Shown: piece after piece, positions 1-11,535 of the stretch
How positions within the stretch are numbered: the stretch's first letter is position 1
How the letters are laid out: every line of letters begins with the position of its first letter
Assembly (NCBI RefSeq): GCF_026914185.1
Contig: NC_070559.1
Span: 1,426,001-1,490,000 of the forward strand
Direction of reading: 5' to 3'
DNA: 64,000 nt
Source: Puccinia triticina
Lineage: Eukaryota > Basidiomycota > Pucciniomycetes > Pucciniales > Pucciniaceae
Translations under genes and position numbers: made by a program
Notes under the pieces: generated by a model
Databases searched by the model: none
What the model saw: the letters and a program-made list of their open reading frames with translations, nothing else
Told to the model about the DNA's origin: nothing

Positions 1-837
1 GCTGAAATGGTGGGTTTTGGTACTCATGGTGGGGGGAAGTGTTGAGTATTGGACTATTCCAAGACACAAGAAAGAAAAAAAAGGGCACAAGAGTGAGCTC
101 AGTGGCTCAAGAGAGGAAAGACAGTGAGGATGAGTGTCTCACCGGATGCGGCTCAGTTGTGGGTGCGCAGAAGGAAGGATGAGATCTGATGGTGTTGATT
201 TCTTGTAATTATGTAGGCTATGTTATATAGACTACGTACATGATATCAACTTGTGGGTGAGGGCACAAAAGAATATAAAAAGAAATGCATGGAAAGATCT
301 GGAACTCTCAAAAAGGATATCACAGGAAAACCAGGTCTGTCACATGCAGAGAGCGCGCACACAAGAGGAAATCAGTAGTCAGGAAAGCTATTTAGCTAGT
401 CTAGGTAGGGAACAAAGTCACAAGGCTAGTACGGCAATAAAGGCATGACATGACTAAAAGATATCCATAATGGAAGAAGAGAACATAAGTATGTGAGACA
501 AAAAGATCAGTGAATCAGGTGAGAGGGAGCAGGAAGGGGAATGGAGGCAGAAGACAAGAAGAGTTGAGACCTGAGGACAAGAATCCAACAGGAAGTATGA
601 TACAATTGAATTAATTGGCAGCTCAGAGATCTTTTGCAGAGGGAAGCACTGAGAGAGGGGATTGCAGGATAGGAGACAGGACTGGCAGCTTGGAAATGTT
701 TTGTGGAGGAAATAACTGAAGGAGAGGATTTCAGGTGAGAATTCAAGAGAGTCAATTACACAGGAATTGTAAAGGAGGTTGATGGAGTGAGGGTTAAGAG
801 GGAGAACACCAGGCAGGTTTTTGGGAAACCACCCCAT
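1..837. other. No recognisable gene; purine-rich stretch
   Basis: I see no supported gene here. The plus strand is strongly purine-rich from about 440 to 830 (many GGA and GAA runs). This opens short frames on the minus strand rich in Ser, Leu and Phe, which look like compositional artefacts and not coding sequence. Confidence 0.5.
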
Positions 838-1010
838 CTAAAGATGGCCCCTTGTACCCGGGTACCCGCCAACAAGTCTGGGTACCCGCCTTAAAATCCC
901 CAGGTTTTGGGCACCCTCACCCGCACCCGCACCCTGCACCCGCCAAGGAAGGAGGGGCTGGTACCTTGGGCGGATACCTGCGGGTTTGTTGTAGCCAGGC
1001 TACAGTAGAC
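838..1010. repeat. Terminal remnant of a GGTACCC-rich hAT-like element
   Basis: The segment begins with AGATGGCCCC followed by repeated GGGTACCCGCC-type motifs. The same combination forms the ends of the element at 36151-37028. The opposite terminus was not found, so this is probably a fragment. Confidence 0.45.
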
Positions 1011-1411
1011 AGGAAACAATAGGTCCTAGATGTCAGGGTCTGACAGGACCTAAGACAAGTTACAACAGGAGAAGGTCTTGTGACACCTAGCTTTACCGGC
1101 TTTGGTTGGTATTAGTGTTACGTTACAGGTTTCTATTCATTCTTTATGACGCCACCCATACTGGCAGCGCCCCCTTGTCATGTTAGCTCTTTAAGGACAT
1201 ATTTCAATTATGTCTATTTGTTGTTGCCTTTTATTTCATATATGTCCATGAGCTGTTTTAGCTACATGTCCCTATATATAAGGATCAGTGTTGTAGAGTG
1301 CTTTTCCTCAGTCATTCTCAGTAAACCTTTGAAATAAAACAGAGCTTCAACATCTACAACTCAAAGTGACCTATCCTAGTCCCCTTTGAGCCTGTACTCA
1401 CGTTACGGTTA
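987..1411 (+). repeat. Possible solo LTR or promoter-bearing repeat
   Basis: The segment starts TGTTGTAGCC and ends GGTTACA. It has a TATA-like TATATATAAGG at about 1273-1283 and an AATAAA-type signal near 1330, an order typical of LTRs. I found no clean target-site duplication, so the LTR reading is tentative. Confidence 0.3.
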
Positions 1412-1629
1412 CAGTGTGCAGCTACTGATTTTTCCAAGCAGAACAATCTACTCAGAACAATCCATTGAGCTTCCTGGTGTCAGTTTGTGGTTCTGCTACT
1501 CTTAGCTTTATCATACCTGCTGGTGTCACTCATTCATGACCTGTCATTTACAGGTCTTACCCTCAATTAGGGATCTTCATGTGACACCAGTGGATGTTCA
1601 TTCACCCACCTGCAGCCATTCATATCCAA

Positions 1630-1685
1630 GTGTCCTTAGTACAGTGGTTGGTACACTTGACATGGGTTCAACTCCCGTAGGACAC
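1630..1685 (+). repeat. tRNA-derived SINE head lacking an anticodon arm
   Basis: The two ends pair as a 7-bp acceptor-like stem (GTGTCCT with AGGACAC). Inside are a pol III A box (TAGTACAGTGG) and a B box (GGTTCAACTCC). The spacing is too short to hold an anticodon arm, so it is not a functional tRNA. The body downstream to about 2000 holds an inverted sub-repeat around GGATGTCCAGGAAGCTCATT, seen at about 1708 and 1898, which fits a SINE or composite repeat. Confidence 0.55.
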
Positions 1686-2157
1686 ATAATATTTTATGGA
1701 GTTTCACACCTGGATGTCCAGGAAGCTCATTGGATATGTATAGCTTCATTGGCAGCTTGTATCTGCCTCCGTTCAAATTTTGTGTGAAAATCAAACGGAG
1801 TGAATGCCTTTCTTTCCTGTCCTTGAAAGGACGGGCAGAAACAGCCTTTTTGATTGTTCCATGCAAAACAATCTGCTGAAAATGATCCATTGAGCTTCCT
1901 GGATGTCCAGGAAGCTCATTGTATATGTAGCTTTGTTTGCATGGCTGTTTCAGCCCTTCCAAAACATGTATCCATCTCTGTTTGATTTTTGCGCGAAAAT
2001 CATGGAGGAGGCAGTCTGTGGTATGAGGAGGATTGACTAATCAACCCCATGGCCCTGGTCGGAGCTGGGAATCCACCAACAACGCCGCCAGGGGAAACCT
2101 AGCTCCACAATGCCCTGGCCGGAAGACAACGCCACCTTGACCAACCGGGGTGAGGCA

Positions 2158-2552
2158 CCAGGTACCAACAAAGGGTAGTTACGCTACGTGCAATGCGTAG
2201 ATAACGTTAACGTAACAGAATTTTTGTCGTTATCTACACGTTACGCGTAATGGCGGTGCAATTACATTATTGCACCACATTAAGCCGTTTTTTTTTATTT
2301 ATTCTCATTGCGTTATCCAGGCGTGAGGAGCCCCTGATAACGGGCAAAAAATGAGGCTAAAAAAGCCTTGAATGGTCCGTTAATGCGTTATCCAGGGGAT
2401 AACGCAATAACGGGCCTCAAAAATGAGGCCCATTACGTTACGCACAGGGCCTGAAATGACCCCGTTACTGGTAAAGTAACAGGGGGGCCCAGATAACGGG
2501 GGTAGCTACCACCAGGGGGGAATTGGTGGCACTCTCTGGAGAGTGCCAGACC
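2158..2552 (+). mobile_element. MITE-like element, long copy
   Basis: The segment runs from CAACAAAGGGTAGTTACG to a right end with the palindromic block TGGCACTCTCTGGAGAGTGCCA-like sequence. The interior is built of iterated GTTATC and GTTACG motifs. A shortened inverted copy with both ends lies at 25259-25357. No coding capacity is seen. Confidence 0.55.
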
Positions 2553-3598
2553 GTAATTTATGTGGGGAAGTGCTCCATAAGTAAGCCATGGCCTCATGTG
2601 TGACTATGTCATGAGTCAGCTGCATGTTGTGTTGATCTGATGCCTATCTTCATCTTATGTTCATGCATGAAATCTGGTAAGTGAAATTTACCGGATGACC
2701 ATTGGTAAGTCATTTTTCAATCATTTCCACTTTGGCTTCCTTGAACCACCTGTGGGCCCCATGTGCAGATTCTGTAGTAGCTTGTCAACACAGATCAACT
2801 TGCAAGAAGAAATCATGTCCACAGGTGGCAACATCTCACCGTTCTATGGGGTAAGTGGAGGTCATTTCTTCTTTCCAAGATAGATAGCCAAGCCAATTGA
2901 AAGATCAAGGATTGGTGATGTGCTAAAATAAAACACATGACATGCATAGGGCCAGAGGAAAGGTGGAATCAATTGTGGAATTAGGTCATATTAGTAACAT
3001 AAGTAAAAACTCATCAACCAGAAGATTACAATCTCCAGCAGCATCATTGGTGATACACAATTCCTGTCTGAGAAGTTGAATTCACACAGTCCATTCCTGA
3101 TGTAGAGGAATGGTATTTGTAGAATTCATCCAGTTGATATGTGTTTCTCCTGCAAAAACTAAACTATGACAGCACAAAAAGCTCCCCTTGGCTCCCTTCA
3201 TTCAGGACAAGGAAGGTGAAATCCACACAGCACTGTGTCATCTGATACTAATTCCGCTGTATGTTCAGGTTTTATCCTCCAAGTAAAAATGGATCTTTGG
3301 CAGAATGCATCCAGGTTACTGCTTTCTGACATTAAGTGACCTCACTGTGAGACAAGCAACATGGTCCTGGATTGGATATATTGTCTTGAGTGCATTGTGG
3401 AGTGAATCCTGGATGGCCGACCACTTCACTTCCACCCTCCTGCCTGCACAACCCAACTTTACCCCATTCTTGAATGTCTAAGCCCTCCTCCTCCTCCATG
3501 TGTCACGTAAAAATTCTAAGTGAAAAAACCGCAAGATCAAGGAAGATGATGCATATTGGGCTGTTTCCATACTTAAAATACTTAAATAGCTAGAGGGC
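2553..3598. other. No gene recognised
   Basis: Balanced-composition intergenic DNA. The short open frames show no family resemblance, and I see no repeat structure I can name. Confidence 0.5.
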
Positions 3599-5400
3599 AT
3601 GATTGCTAGCAATGAGCGAGGCAGTTTCATAATTTGGAGATGGGAAAAATGGGTTCATGCAGGTTATATAACAAGGGTAAGAAAAGCGGGAACCATACAC
3701 CGGGTAACCATGTCACCGCCATCCATGGTCGGACCACAATCAATCTACCCCTGGCAAGTGCCCCCAGAATACCATGAAGCATTGCCAACTCAACAAGCTA
3801 GGTCAGATCAGACGCGTCGTTATTGTGTGATTATAACACTGAAAAGAAGATGGGATAGGCAGTATCACAATAGAGCCCCAACTATGTTGCAGCCATGATC
3901 TCACCCTGTATAATCCCTGCTTGATCTGGGATTATATAGCCGGAAAGGGGAAGGATAACACGGTGAATTCCATGGGTATTGGGAAATAATGAGCAGGCAA
4001 ATTGTGTGAAGAAGCTGTGTTGCCATCTTGGGACCCTTCCATTGCCAATATTCAACAAGAACCATATCTACTTTCTTGTTCAGGTCACTACCACAGGACT
4101 TCTGGGAGCAAGGTGTACTATTTTGTGGACTTCACTCCTGCCAAATCAATCTCCTTCAAAACCACTGTGGAATTGTTGATCTCCTTACTGGGTAATCAGC
4201 AGATGTCTGAAAGTCAAGGAGAGGGTTTCCTATTGTTCTAGATCTTTGGTGGCTTTTAATTGAGCCTGAATGCATGAGTGTATAGCCTCCAAGTAATAAA
4301 TTTCATGGAGAGATGCTACTATTGCTTATATCCAAGCTACTTATGGGTGAAAGATCATCGAAGTGGCAGCTTGAGCAAGTTGTTGGCACGAGATAGAAAT
4401 CAAATCCACTCCCTCCCTCCCCTTGTACTTCAAATTACACTCAGGGAAAAACAACATCTGTAAGACGCATCTGCCAGGCATTACTCCAAAACCTTCAAGC
4501 ACCACGGCGAAAGTGATGTTGAGATGGGTTGATTTGGACAGGCAGCACAACATCTAGCCCTTTCTAAGCTTTGCTTATGCCTCAATCCGTCAGCATGGAA
4601 AGTTGATCAGCTGCTGCAAATCGGGGAAGTGCGGATTGCCTGGTGTATCTATTCTGTGGGGCCCATTGAGCCCTTGACGATGTGCTTGAGCAAGTGCCGG
4701 ATGGGAATATACACCTGTTGCTGCCTGCCCCTGTACAACCTCTTCACTTTGACCTGGGATGGCTGGCTCCGACAGAGGTGAATTGCAGGGCTCCTCTTGG
4801 ACCTCTCTGGAAATCTTGGGCAAGGATCAACGATCAATCCCCCCAAATGTTGGCAACCTTCCCTCCTGACCCAGTTAGAGGATCTGTAGAAGGTGGATAG
4901 ATGTCTATGGCTGAACGGAGATGTGAGTTCTGTTCAGACTGTATGATTTCTAGTTGTGCCTTGGCTGGAAGTGCCACCGGAGACTCAGGTCCGGGTGGTG
5001 GACTTAGGATGGCGGCTGAGGTGAAAGTCATGCCATAGCGGGTGTGCAGTTTTTGTGAATTAGTGACTTAGCAAGTTCTGCTGTTGGCTCCCAGGCCCAC
5101 TTCAGACAAGCTGTATCTGATCATAACCATTCAGGGTGTCTCAGGAATTGGGTTGAGGGCAGAGGGTGGAGCAGCCGTGGATCGCTAGTAGCTTGACTAT
5201 GATTCACAACGGCGGGGCCCAAATTCTGACCTTGTCAGCAACGGAACAGTCCCACAGCAACCACCTGTCACAGAAGTCTACCATAATGAACGGCCGGACA
5301 TTACGGTGGACATAGACGAGTTTCCCCCCCCCCCCCCCCCCCTGGCCTGCGTTTGTAGGGATCAGGTGAATATGAAGGACCTGCAGAAGTTGGCCTATGA
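3599..5400 (+). other. Scattered short open frames, possible degenerate exons
   Basis: Several plus-strand frames of 60-100 codons (3599-3898, 4002-4241, 4682-4900) look more protein-like than random, but I could not link them through phase-consistent introns or recognise a family. A run of 19 C lies at 5324-5342. They may be decayed upstream exons of the gene at 5769-6647 or of another rust-specific family. Confidence 0.25.
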
Positions 5401-5768
5401 AAGGATTGCGGGGCCAACAGGCAATCAGGGCAGTTCAACCCTTCCCCAAATACGGACATACATCAGACCATGACACCATTCTTCTTTCACGCTTGGCAGG
5501 ATGTGTTTGGGTGAGTCAAAGGGTGGTGGGGACGTATCCTCACTGTTTGAATGCAAGAAAGGGGAAACATCTCCCAGATGACGTACATGGGTAAACAGCG
5601 AGCACAAGATGCTTTCCCTTTGTTTCAGTTCCAAGGGCATGATTGGCCAACACCGGTCATATGACTCATTCTGGGCTGATGAATCTGCGACAGTGGTCCT
5701 CTCTGTTGTCTCCCTGATCTGCCTCACTGGTTTGGTTCCTCTCACCCTGCGACATCAATATCCTCAGC

Positions 5769-6647
5769 ATGATCGAGCTTGCCGGCAATATCCATATGTC
5801 AAACACAAATCAGGATGATATACGTGGTGTAGACAATGAGATCCATATCAAGACTTGCATCGTGTCTTATCAGCTCCCCTCCGATGTCGTCAGGTCAGCG
5901 CACCAACAGTACAACGTTGTGCTTAAGTCAACTTCAGCCGACGTGCCAGCCATTCTATACGACTTCTGCACTCAAGTTTTCTTCAGCGGCCAACTCATCG
6001 TTCATCCCGATTCGAGGCCCCCCACGATTCTAGTCAAACGTTTCAGATGGCAGGTCCACCGGGGACACTTTCCACTCGCCCATGAATTTGAGGATACCCA
6101 CGCCTCTGGTACATCTTATGTAGTTAAAGTCCATATGAATCCGATCGTCGGTTGTGTGCGGTTCGTTGAAGTTGTTAATCCAGAAATGAAGGTGGTAAGT
6201 GTGCTTCTCTTGTTTAGTCAAAACCCTCTGCATTTCTTTTGCTCTTGTTGGCTAGTTTTGATTGCAAGTCGCGGGCACTGACTTGGAACTATAGGGCAAG
6301 TGTGGTCACATGAAGCTGTCGGCTACAAATGCCCTGGTACACGAGCGCTTTCAAACTCTTCGCCGGGGGGATACTATAAGGTTCGGTGGGATCACAGCAA
6401 ATGAATCAAGTAACGGAAGCAGATTACTGGCCATAAGGGTACACTGTATACACCCGCGGTTTCAGTGCCTTGGAAGGAGGACTGACATATTCTACAGGTC
6501 GAGTGTGCCTCCAAGCTTGAAAGAGTTGATAAGACCACCTACCAATTAAGAGCCAACCCGAAGAGACGTTTCAACCTCCGAGTAAGCGATTGGAACAGAC
6601 CTGCAAGGACGAGACGAGTCCAGCGGAAGAAAATCCATTGTCCTTGA
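5769..6647 (+). CDS. Spliced gene of unknown function
   Basis: Three coding segments join in phase: 5769-6194, intron of 100 bp (GTAAGT...ATAG), 6295-6438, intron of 59 bp (GTACAC...ACAG), then 6498 to a TGA at 6645-6647. This gives 239 residues from the ATG at 5769. The same frame is open upstream to about 5715, so an upstream exon may exist and the 5' end is uncertain. The middle exon contains GKCGHMKLSA and the tail is basic (RRVQRKK). There is no signal peptide or membrane segment, and I do not recognise a family. Consistent reading phase across two short introns is the main evidence that it is real. Confidence 0.55.
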
Positions 6648-7163
6648 TTCCAGGCTCTGGATCCGATAGGCCACAGTAGATCATATCCTGAGTTGCACAC
6701 ATATGCCCGAATACTCCCTTCGCACCCTTGGAATTTGTTCCTGCTCGTCCCGACCCTTGAGATCCATCTTTGTTTGTTCTCTAATTGGTGGCATGTGTCG
6801 GCAGCAACAATCACACTGCTGGCTGTTTGAAATTAAGCTTGTGTTGTTGGGCAGCTGCATCTATGTTCTGCTCAATTGTATGATTGAGATCAAGCTTTGA
6901 TCCTCTGGAGCAGTGCAGTGTCAACTTATGTGAAATAGTATTCGAGAAAACCTCCGCAGGGCAACACCAAAATCATTAGCACAGTGGGTTTACATCTCTT
7001 CTGTGTATTTTTCATATCTCACGGAGAATGGGTGGGTAAAGACAGCATCAAAAGAAGAAATTGTCGCCTTACTTACAATTCAGCGATGTGCTCCTTCAGT
7101 AAGAATCGGGACAAAGATACATGCGCTCAGGTGCACTCGCAAGTTCTAGTTAACAACATAGGT
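6648..7163. other. Intergenic, nothing recognised
   Basis: Region between the end of the plus-strand gene and the 3' end of the minus-strand gene. No coding or repeat signal is supported. Confidence 0.5.
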
Positions 7164-9701
7164 TTATTTACGTGTAATTTGATGGGGGGTGTGTGGCATA
7201 AGAAAGGGAGGTTTCAACGTATTCCAATGATTAAGGAAGTCGGTAGTTATTGCCTGGGCAAGCTGGTATCGGGTGGGGACTTGGACCGAGGCAAGAGAGC
7301 AAAGCTTGTCCGGAGACTGGAAGACAGGAGCGAGCATCTTGACCAGAAGTGCAGAAAGGCTACGCCAAATGGTTTCTTTGCAGGTGTGTGACGTTGAAGA
7401 GTGCTGCTTGATGATAGAGATTGCCTGAATGAATGACATGCACGTCAACACTCCAGCTATGCGATGATCCCGTGATGTAATGAAGAGTCCGCGAACTCCA
7501 GCAAGGATGAAGTAAACAAGGGGCTGGAAGTTCTGCTTCTTCTGATACTTTTGGAGCTTTTGGACTGCTGCTTTGGGGAACTGAGTCAGAGCCGATGGAT
7601 CCGGCTCGGTAGGAGAGAGTTGTTTGTCTGAGTTGTTGGTGGAAGCTTGATTGGCACGGGTGTTTGCCTTCTTTTGCGCTGCCGTCAAGGGAGCCTCGCT
7701 CAGGGAGTGCGTTTGCATTATGATATAGGCCATCAGAACATCTATGATAACGTTGCGGAAGTCATGAAGGAGATTGACGGAGTGCATGCGCTGGTTGGGC
7801 TGAAGAGAACGGTCGCTCTGATCTGAGGGCGGGTCGAAGGTGGATGATGAGTTTTTCAAAGTGTCGAGGTAACAAAGTGCTTCGACGCCCCTTGTGACGT
7901 GATTGTCCATTGGTTGGGAGTTGATTGGTGGCGGGATGAAAAAAATATCAGCCATCAGTTCAACGGAGGCGGCGACAACCTTGGCCCATTCAGCGGTGAC
8001 GTATTGGGGGGGGTAGTGCAATCGGTACAAGCAACGGACAAGAGTGGACTCCGGGTGTTGAGTTCTTTTGAAAGGGGGAATGAAGGAGCCAGGCGCGAGG
8101 TCATTGTTCTTATTGCCGAACTCAGTTAGCAGTGGGAAGTCGAGCAAATCCGGGCAATACCACTGCTCCTGATGAGAGGGGCTGAGGAATTCATCGGCTG
8201 AGGTAGAAGGAGACTGTCAGCTGTTGTAAATCAAGTCGCACCATCGACCAGCAGTCAAACTCACCCAGAGATGTTATTGTCTGGATCCAAGAGGAATAGG
8301 AGCAGGAGATGCGTCCCAATTGGAAGGAGGGAGCGGCCAGAGGTGGATTGTGCAGACCCTGGGCGCAGTTTTCAAGCAAATGGGAGAGAGAATTCCAAGT
8401 GGCCACATACTTGGACCAGGACGGTTTCGATCCAGCCCACTCCTGAGTGATAGAAACCACTTGTGCTCGGATCTGGTCAGACTTAATGATCGTGAGGTGA
8501 GGAAGTGGAGAGGTGGCGGTCTGTTCGGATGATTCAGTTGGACGCTGATCAGTATGAGTTGTGGTCGAATTCGAGGGACCACTAGCAGCAGGAGTGGGGC
8601 CATGCTCAGCCGTAGGAAGCGGGAGGGATTGAGGCTCCCCGGATGTCTGATTCGCTGTAGCGTCTTTGTGAGGCGCGGGGGATAGGGATTGCTGGGGGGC
8701 CAAACCGTGTTCGGAAGTAGTTGATCCCTCGGCGGTGGGATCGCTCAATCAAGGGTGTGTGGAAGCGTCTGGTTGCGCACCACCGGGCAGTGTGACTTGA
8801 GATGGGTCGTTGTCAGGTCTGGCAAGACGTAGATTTTGGCTAGTTTTGTCGGCAACGGCGTTGGGCTGCTGGTTGCCAAGGGCTGCCCGAAAGGATGGCT
8901 CAGCGCCGGCGGGGACCACGTCTTCCCAGGAGAATTGGTCCTTGTCCAGCGAGTTGGTAGGTGGGAGGCTGGCTAGGGTTGTCTGAAGAGTCATGATTGG
9001 CGCTAGGGAAGTGCTGGCCGATGCTGGGGTCTTGTCAAGGAGATTGACCACCTTAACCAATTTCTCCTTTGGTCCTCGTTTGATGGGTGGCCGCTTGTGG
9101 AATGGCTTCCCCATTGAAACCGCTGTGGTTGAGGGGCTGGTGGGTTGGGCAATTCTGATATCCTCGTCATCGGGGACAATGCCGGTTTGTTCCCATTCTG
9201 TAGGGAGAAGGTGGGTGGTGAGTTGCAAGGCATTGAATTGGTGGATCATGAGGATACAGGACGACCCACTTTGTCTGCTCCGTCTGATGGAAAATGCTAG
9301 ATCTTGAGCTTTGCGTTTGCAGCTACGGGGTAACTTGAGGGCAAGGATTGCTAGAGCTTGTTGCTCGGCAGCTCCAATGCTGCGATCAAACTCATCCGCG
9401 GTAATCTCCTGGATCTCGGTTGACAGAATGGATTCTTGAGGTTCAAGGGAGGCGGAGGATACCGACGGGAGGTTCTGAAGGGCAAACTGGGAGAATGAAG
9501 GTGGGGCGGTCGGAAGCCCCGGATAGTTCTGACGGAGGTCCTGTTCAGCTGATGCAACGCCAAATCAGCTTTGGCACGGCAGGACAAGCAGGAATGGCTG
9601 AGATTTGACTTAATGGGAGGTGGAGTGGCAGACAGCCAATCACTGGTAGGAGGGGTGGGTGTAGACTGGTCGGACGGGTTTGATGGAGGGCGATCACTCA
9701 T
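7164..9701 (-). pseudogene. Multi-exon gene of unknown family, frame-disrupted
   Basis: The reading starts at an ATG at 9701 with a Ser/Thr/Pro-rich N terminus containing CLSCRAKADL. It switches frame near 9550 and stays open as a low-complexity Ser/Pro/Thr region to 8265. It crosses a 67-bp intron (8198-8264, GTGAGT...CTCAG) that restores phase, then continues as a more hydrophobic C-terminal domain to the stop at 7164. The long frame is cut by an in-frame TGA at 8749-8751 between THP and LSDP. About 800 residues would be encoded if it were unbroken. I do not recognise the family. Its size, strand and position upstream of two further broken genes suggest a repeat-associated, rust-specific gene. 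The lesions could also be sequence errors. Confidence 0.5.
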
Positions 9702-10013
9702 GTTGGTGGGTGTGGATTAAATCTGAAGAGGAAGAATGGGTTTGAGAGTGGCGGAATGTGAGGAAAGCGGAGGACAATGAGTGGGCAAAAGAGCAAGGGC
9801 AGGGTCAGGAGAACCCGGTATTTATGGGCGACAGAAGAAGGGGGCACTTGTCCTTTGTGGGTCCCCAATTGTATGGGAGCTGTGTGGGGTCACTTTCAAC
9901 TTCTCCCTTTGAGAAGATCTACAAGAATGTTGGCTTTGGGTGACCGAATACCCCGCTGCTGATGATGGCTTCCCTTATTTGCACATGATGATATGTAATT
10001 GGGCAAGCGTGAC

Positions 10014-10060
10014 GCACGCTGAGCATGGGAGATCCGTTCCCACCCCCATGCTCAGCGTGC
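10014..10060. repeat. Perfect 16-bp inverted repeat
   Basis: The left arm GCACGCTGAGCATGGG at 10014-10029 is exactly complementary to 10045-10060, with a 15-base loop. No flanking U-tract or gene end makes it a terminator; it is probably part of a MITE. Confidence 0.7.
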
Positions 10061-10543
10061 ACAATGTGGCTCCTCCCGGTGATAGGCCAGGGATCAGAGA
10101 TCCTTGATCAGGGCAATGATATTGCGGGGTGAGGACGTGACTTGGTTCAAGGGCAGCGCGGCCGGATCTGTGCTGTGGCAGGGTAAATGTAGGGGGAGGA
10201 CTGAGCATGTATGTAGCACTCGGTGCTGCATGCTCAGTCTTCCAGATGTTCTACCAAACGTCACAGTGGACAACATAGTTGCCTAGATTATCCGTAGTGT
10301 GACACCTTGGCAGCGTGGCGACGGCTTGGGTCAGCAGGTGGATAGATCTTGAAGTGGTGAATGAGCTCCCTGGGCAGGCGTTGACAGTGGGTCCTGCAGT
10401 TGGATCCTTCGGTACGCGGAGAATAGCACAACTTGGGTGTCGAGATGATTCAGGCACGCCTGAAACCTCATTGGGGTGGGGCCTTGGTAGGCTTGATCTG
10501 CCACATGGTTGAGACATCAGGCCCGGCTGATCATTTGGCATTT

Positions 10544-10576
10544 GTCCACCCTGACGTTCGGCCGAGCGTCATGGTG
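10544..10576. repeat. GTCCACCCTGACG palindrome, copy 1
   Basis: Near-palindrome with arms GTCCACCCTGACGTTCGG and CCGAGCGTCATGGTG. Related copies lie at 11204-11240, 11297-11324 and 20227-20262. Confidence 0.6.
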
Positions 10577-11203
10577 TGCATCAGATGCCGGCTGGCGTGG
10601 ACAAGTCACAAGCACATATCACAACCCCGCCACCGATTGTTGGTGCTTCAGCTGATCTCTGTATAACTCTGACGGCCCCACATGACCCTATCAATGCGCA
10701 CCCACAGCATTATTGGCAGCGGTGCTTGGGTTTGGGAGACACGTGAAGCCGACCCAACTGCATTGCGGAAGGAGCAATGATTGAGCGCAGTGCCTCTGGT
10801 GGTGCTTATCAATCATTACTGACACCGATGCGAGATAACCAATGAAACCAGAGGGTTGTGCACCGCACACATTGTGGGCTCCCCACCCTCTTCAGCCATA
10901 ACATGACCCACCAGCTAGCCAGGAGGTCCCATCTTGAGCGTGTTTGGGTAGAATAGGAAGGGCAGATGAAGACTGGGAATGTGGCCCTGTGTCGGGGACC
11001 AATGATTGCTTGTGCAAGCAACCTCACTCCGGTGGTGAAGGGCTGCCCCGGCCAACACCCCAAATTCATGAACCCACACCTCTCGCGTGGCCTGTAAACG
11101 CGTGCGCAAAGGAGCAACTCCATCGGCTCTTGGGTGATGAGATGTCATTGCTGTAGGCAGCGAGGGTGATAGGTGCGCCGCAGGAGGGGTGACATCCTGT
11201 GCT

Positions 11204-11240
11204 TGTCCACCCGGACCTTCGGCCAATGGTTGTGGTGGAC
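11204..11240. repeat. GTCCACC palindrome, copy 2
   Basis: Starts GTCCACCCGGACC and ends TTGTGGTGGAC around a central TTCGGCCAA. It is a diverged copy of the palindrome at 10544 and 20227. Confidence 0.55.
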
Positions 11241-11296
11241 AGCGTATAGGGCAAGAACCCGGTCATGCCCACAGTGCCCACATGGTTGTCTCCCCC

Positions 11297-11324
11297 AACG
11301 TTTGGCCGGACGTGAGGGTGGACA
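11297..11324. repeat. GTCCACC palindrome, partial copy 3
   Basis: Contains ACGTTTGGCCGGACGTGAGG followed by GTGGAC, matching the right half of the same palindrome family. Confidence 0.5.
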
Positions 11325-11535
11325 CGAGCAGGGTGGCCTCGGAGTCCTGCCTCTGCCCGAGGGCCATGTAGCAAGGATGGGTGGAAAGTCAGCCTGAGCC
11401 TCACTCAGGGGTGACGCGTGTATTGTCATCGTCTCTGAGGGCACTCATAAAGAGGTTACAACTACAAGATTTATATAAAGGGAATGATGAATTATACCGC
11501 TTCGTGGAGGCTCCATCCCTGCATGGGACAGCCCT

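Larger units (their letters stand above)
9702..11535. other. Repeat-rich intergenic region with short palindromes
   Basis: No gene is supported; overlapping open frames on both strands reflect moderate GC. The region carries a 16-bp perfect hairpin at 10014-10060 and three copies of a GTCCACCCTGACG-type palindrome, listed separately. These look like MITE termini or cruciform repeats. Confidence 0.5.

Noticed and set aside
454..837. Minus-strand open frame of 127 codons rich in Ser and Leu
   Set aside because: It lies in a purine-rich stretch where the opposite strand is naturally free of stops; no start context, motif or splice support.
1630..1685. Functional tRNA gene
   Set aside because: There is no room for an anticodon arm.
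10014..10060. Intrinsic terminator hairpin
   Set aside because: Eukaryotic context, no adjacent gene end and no T tract.
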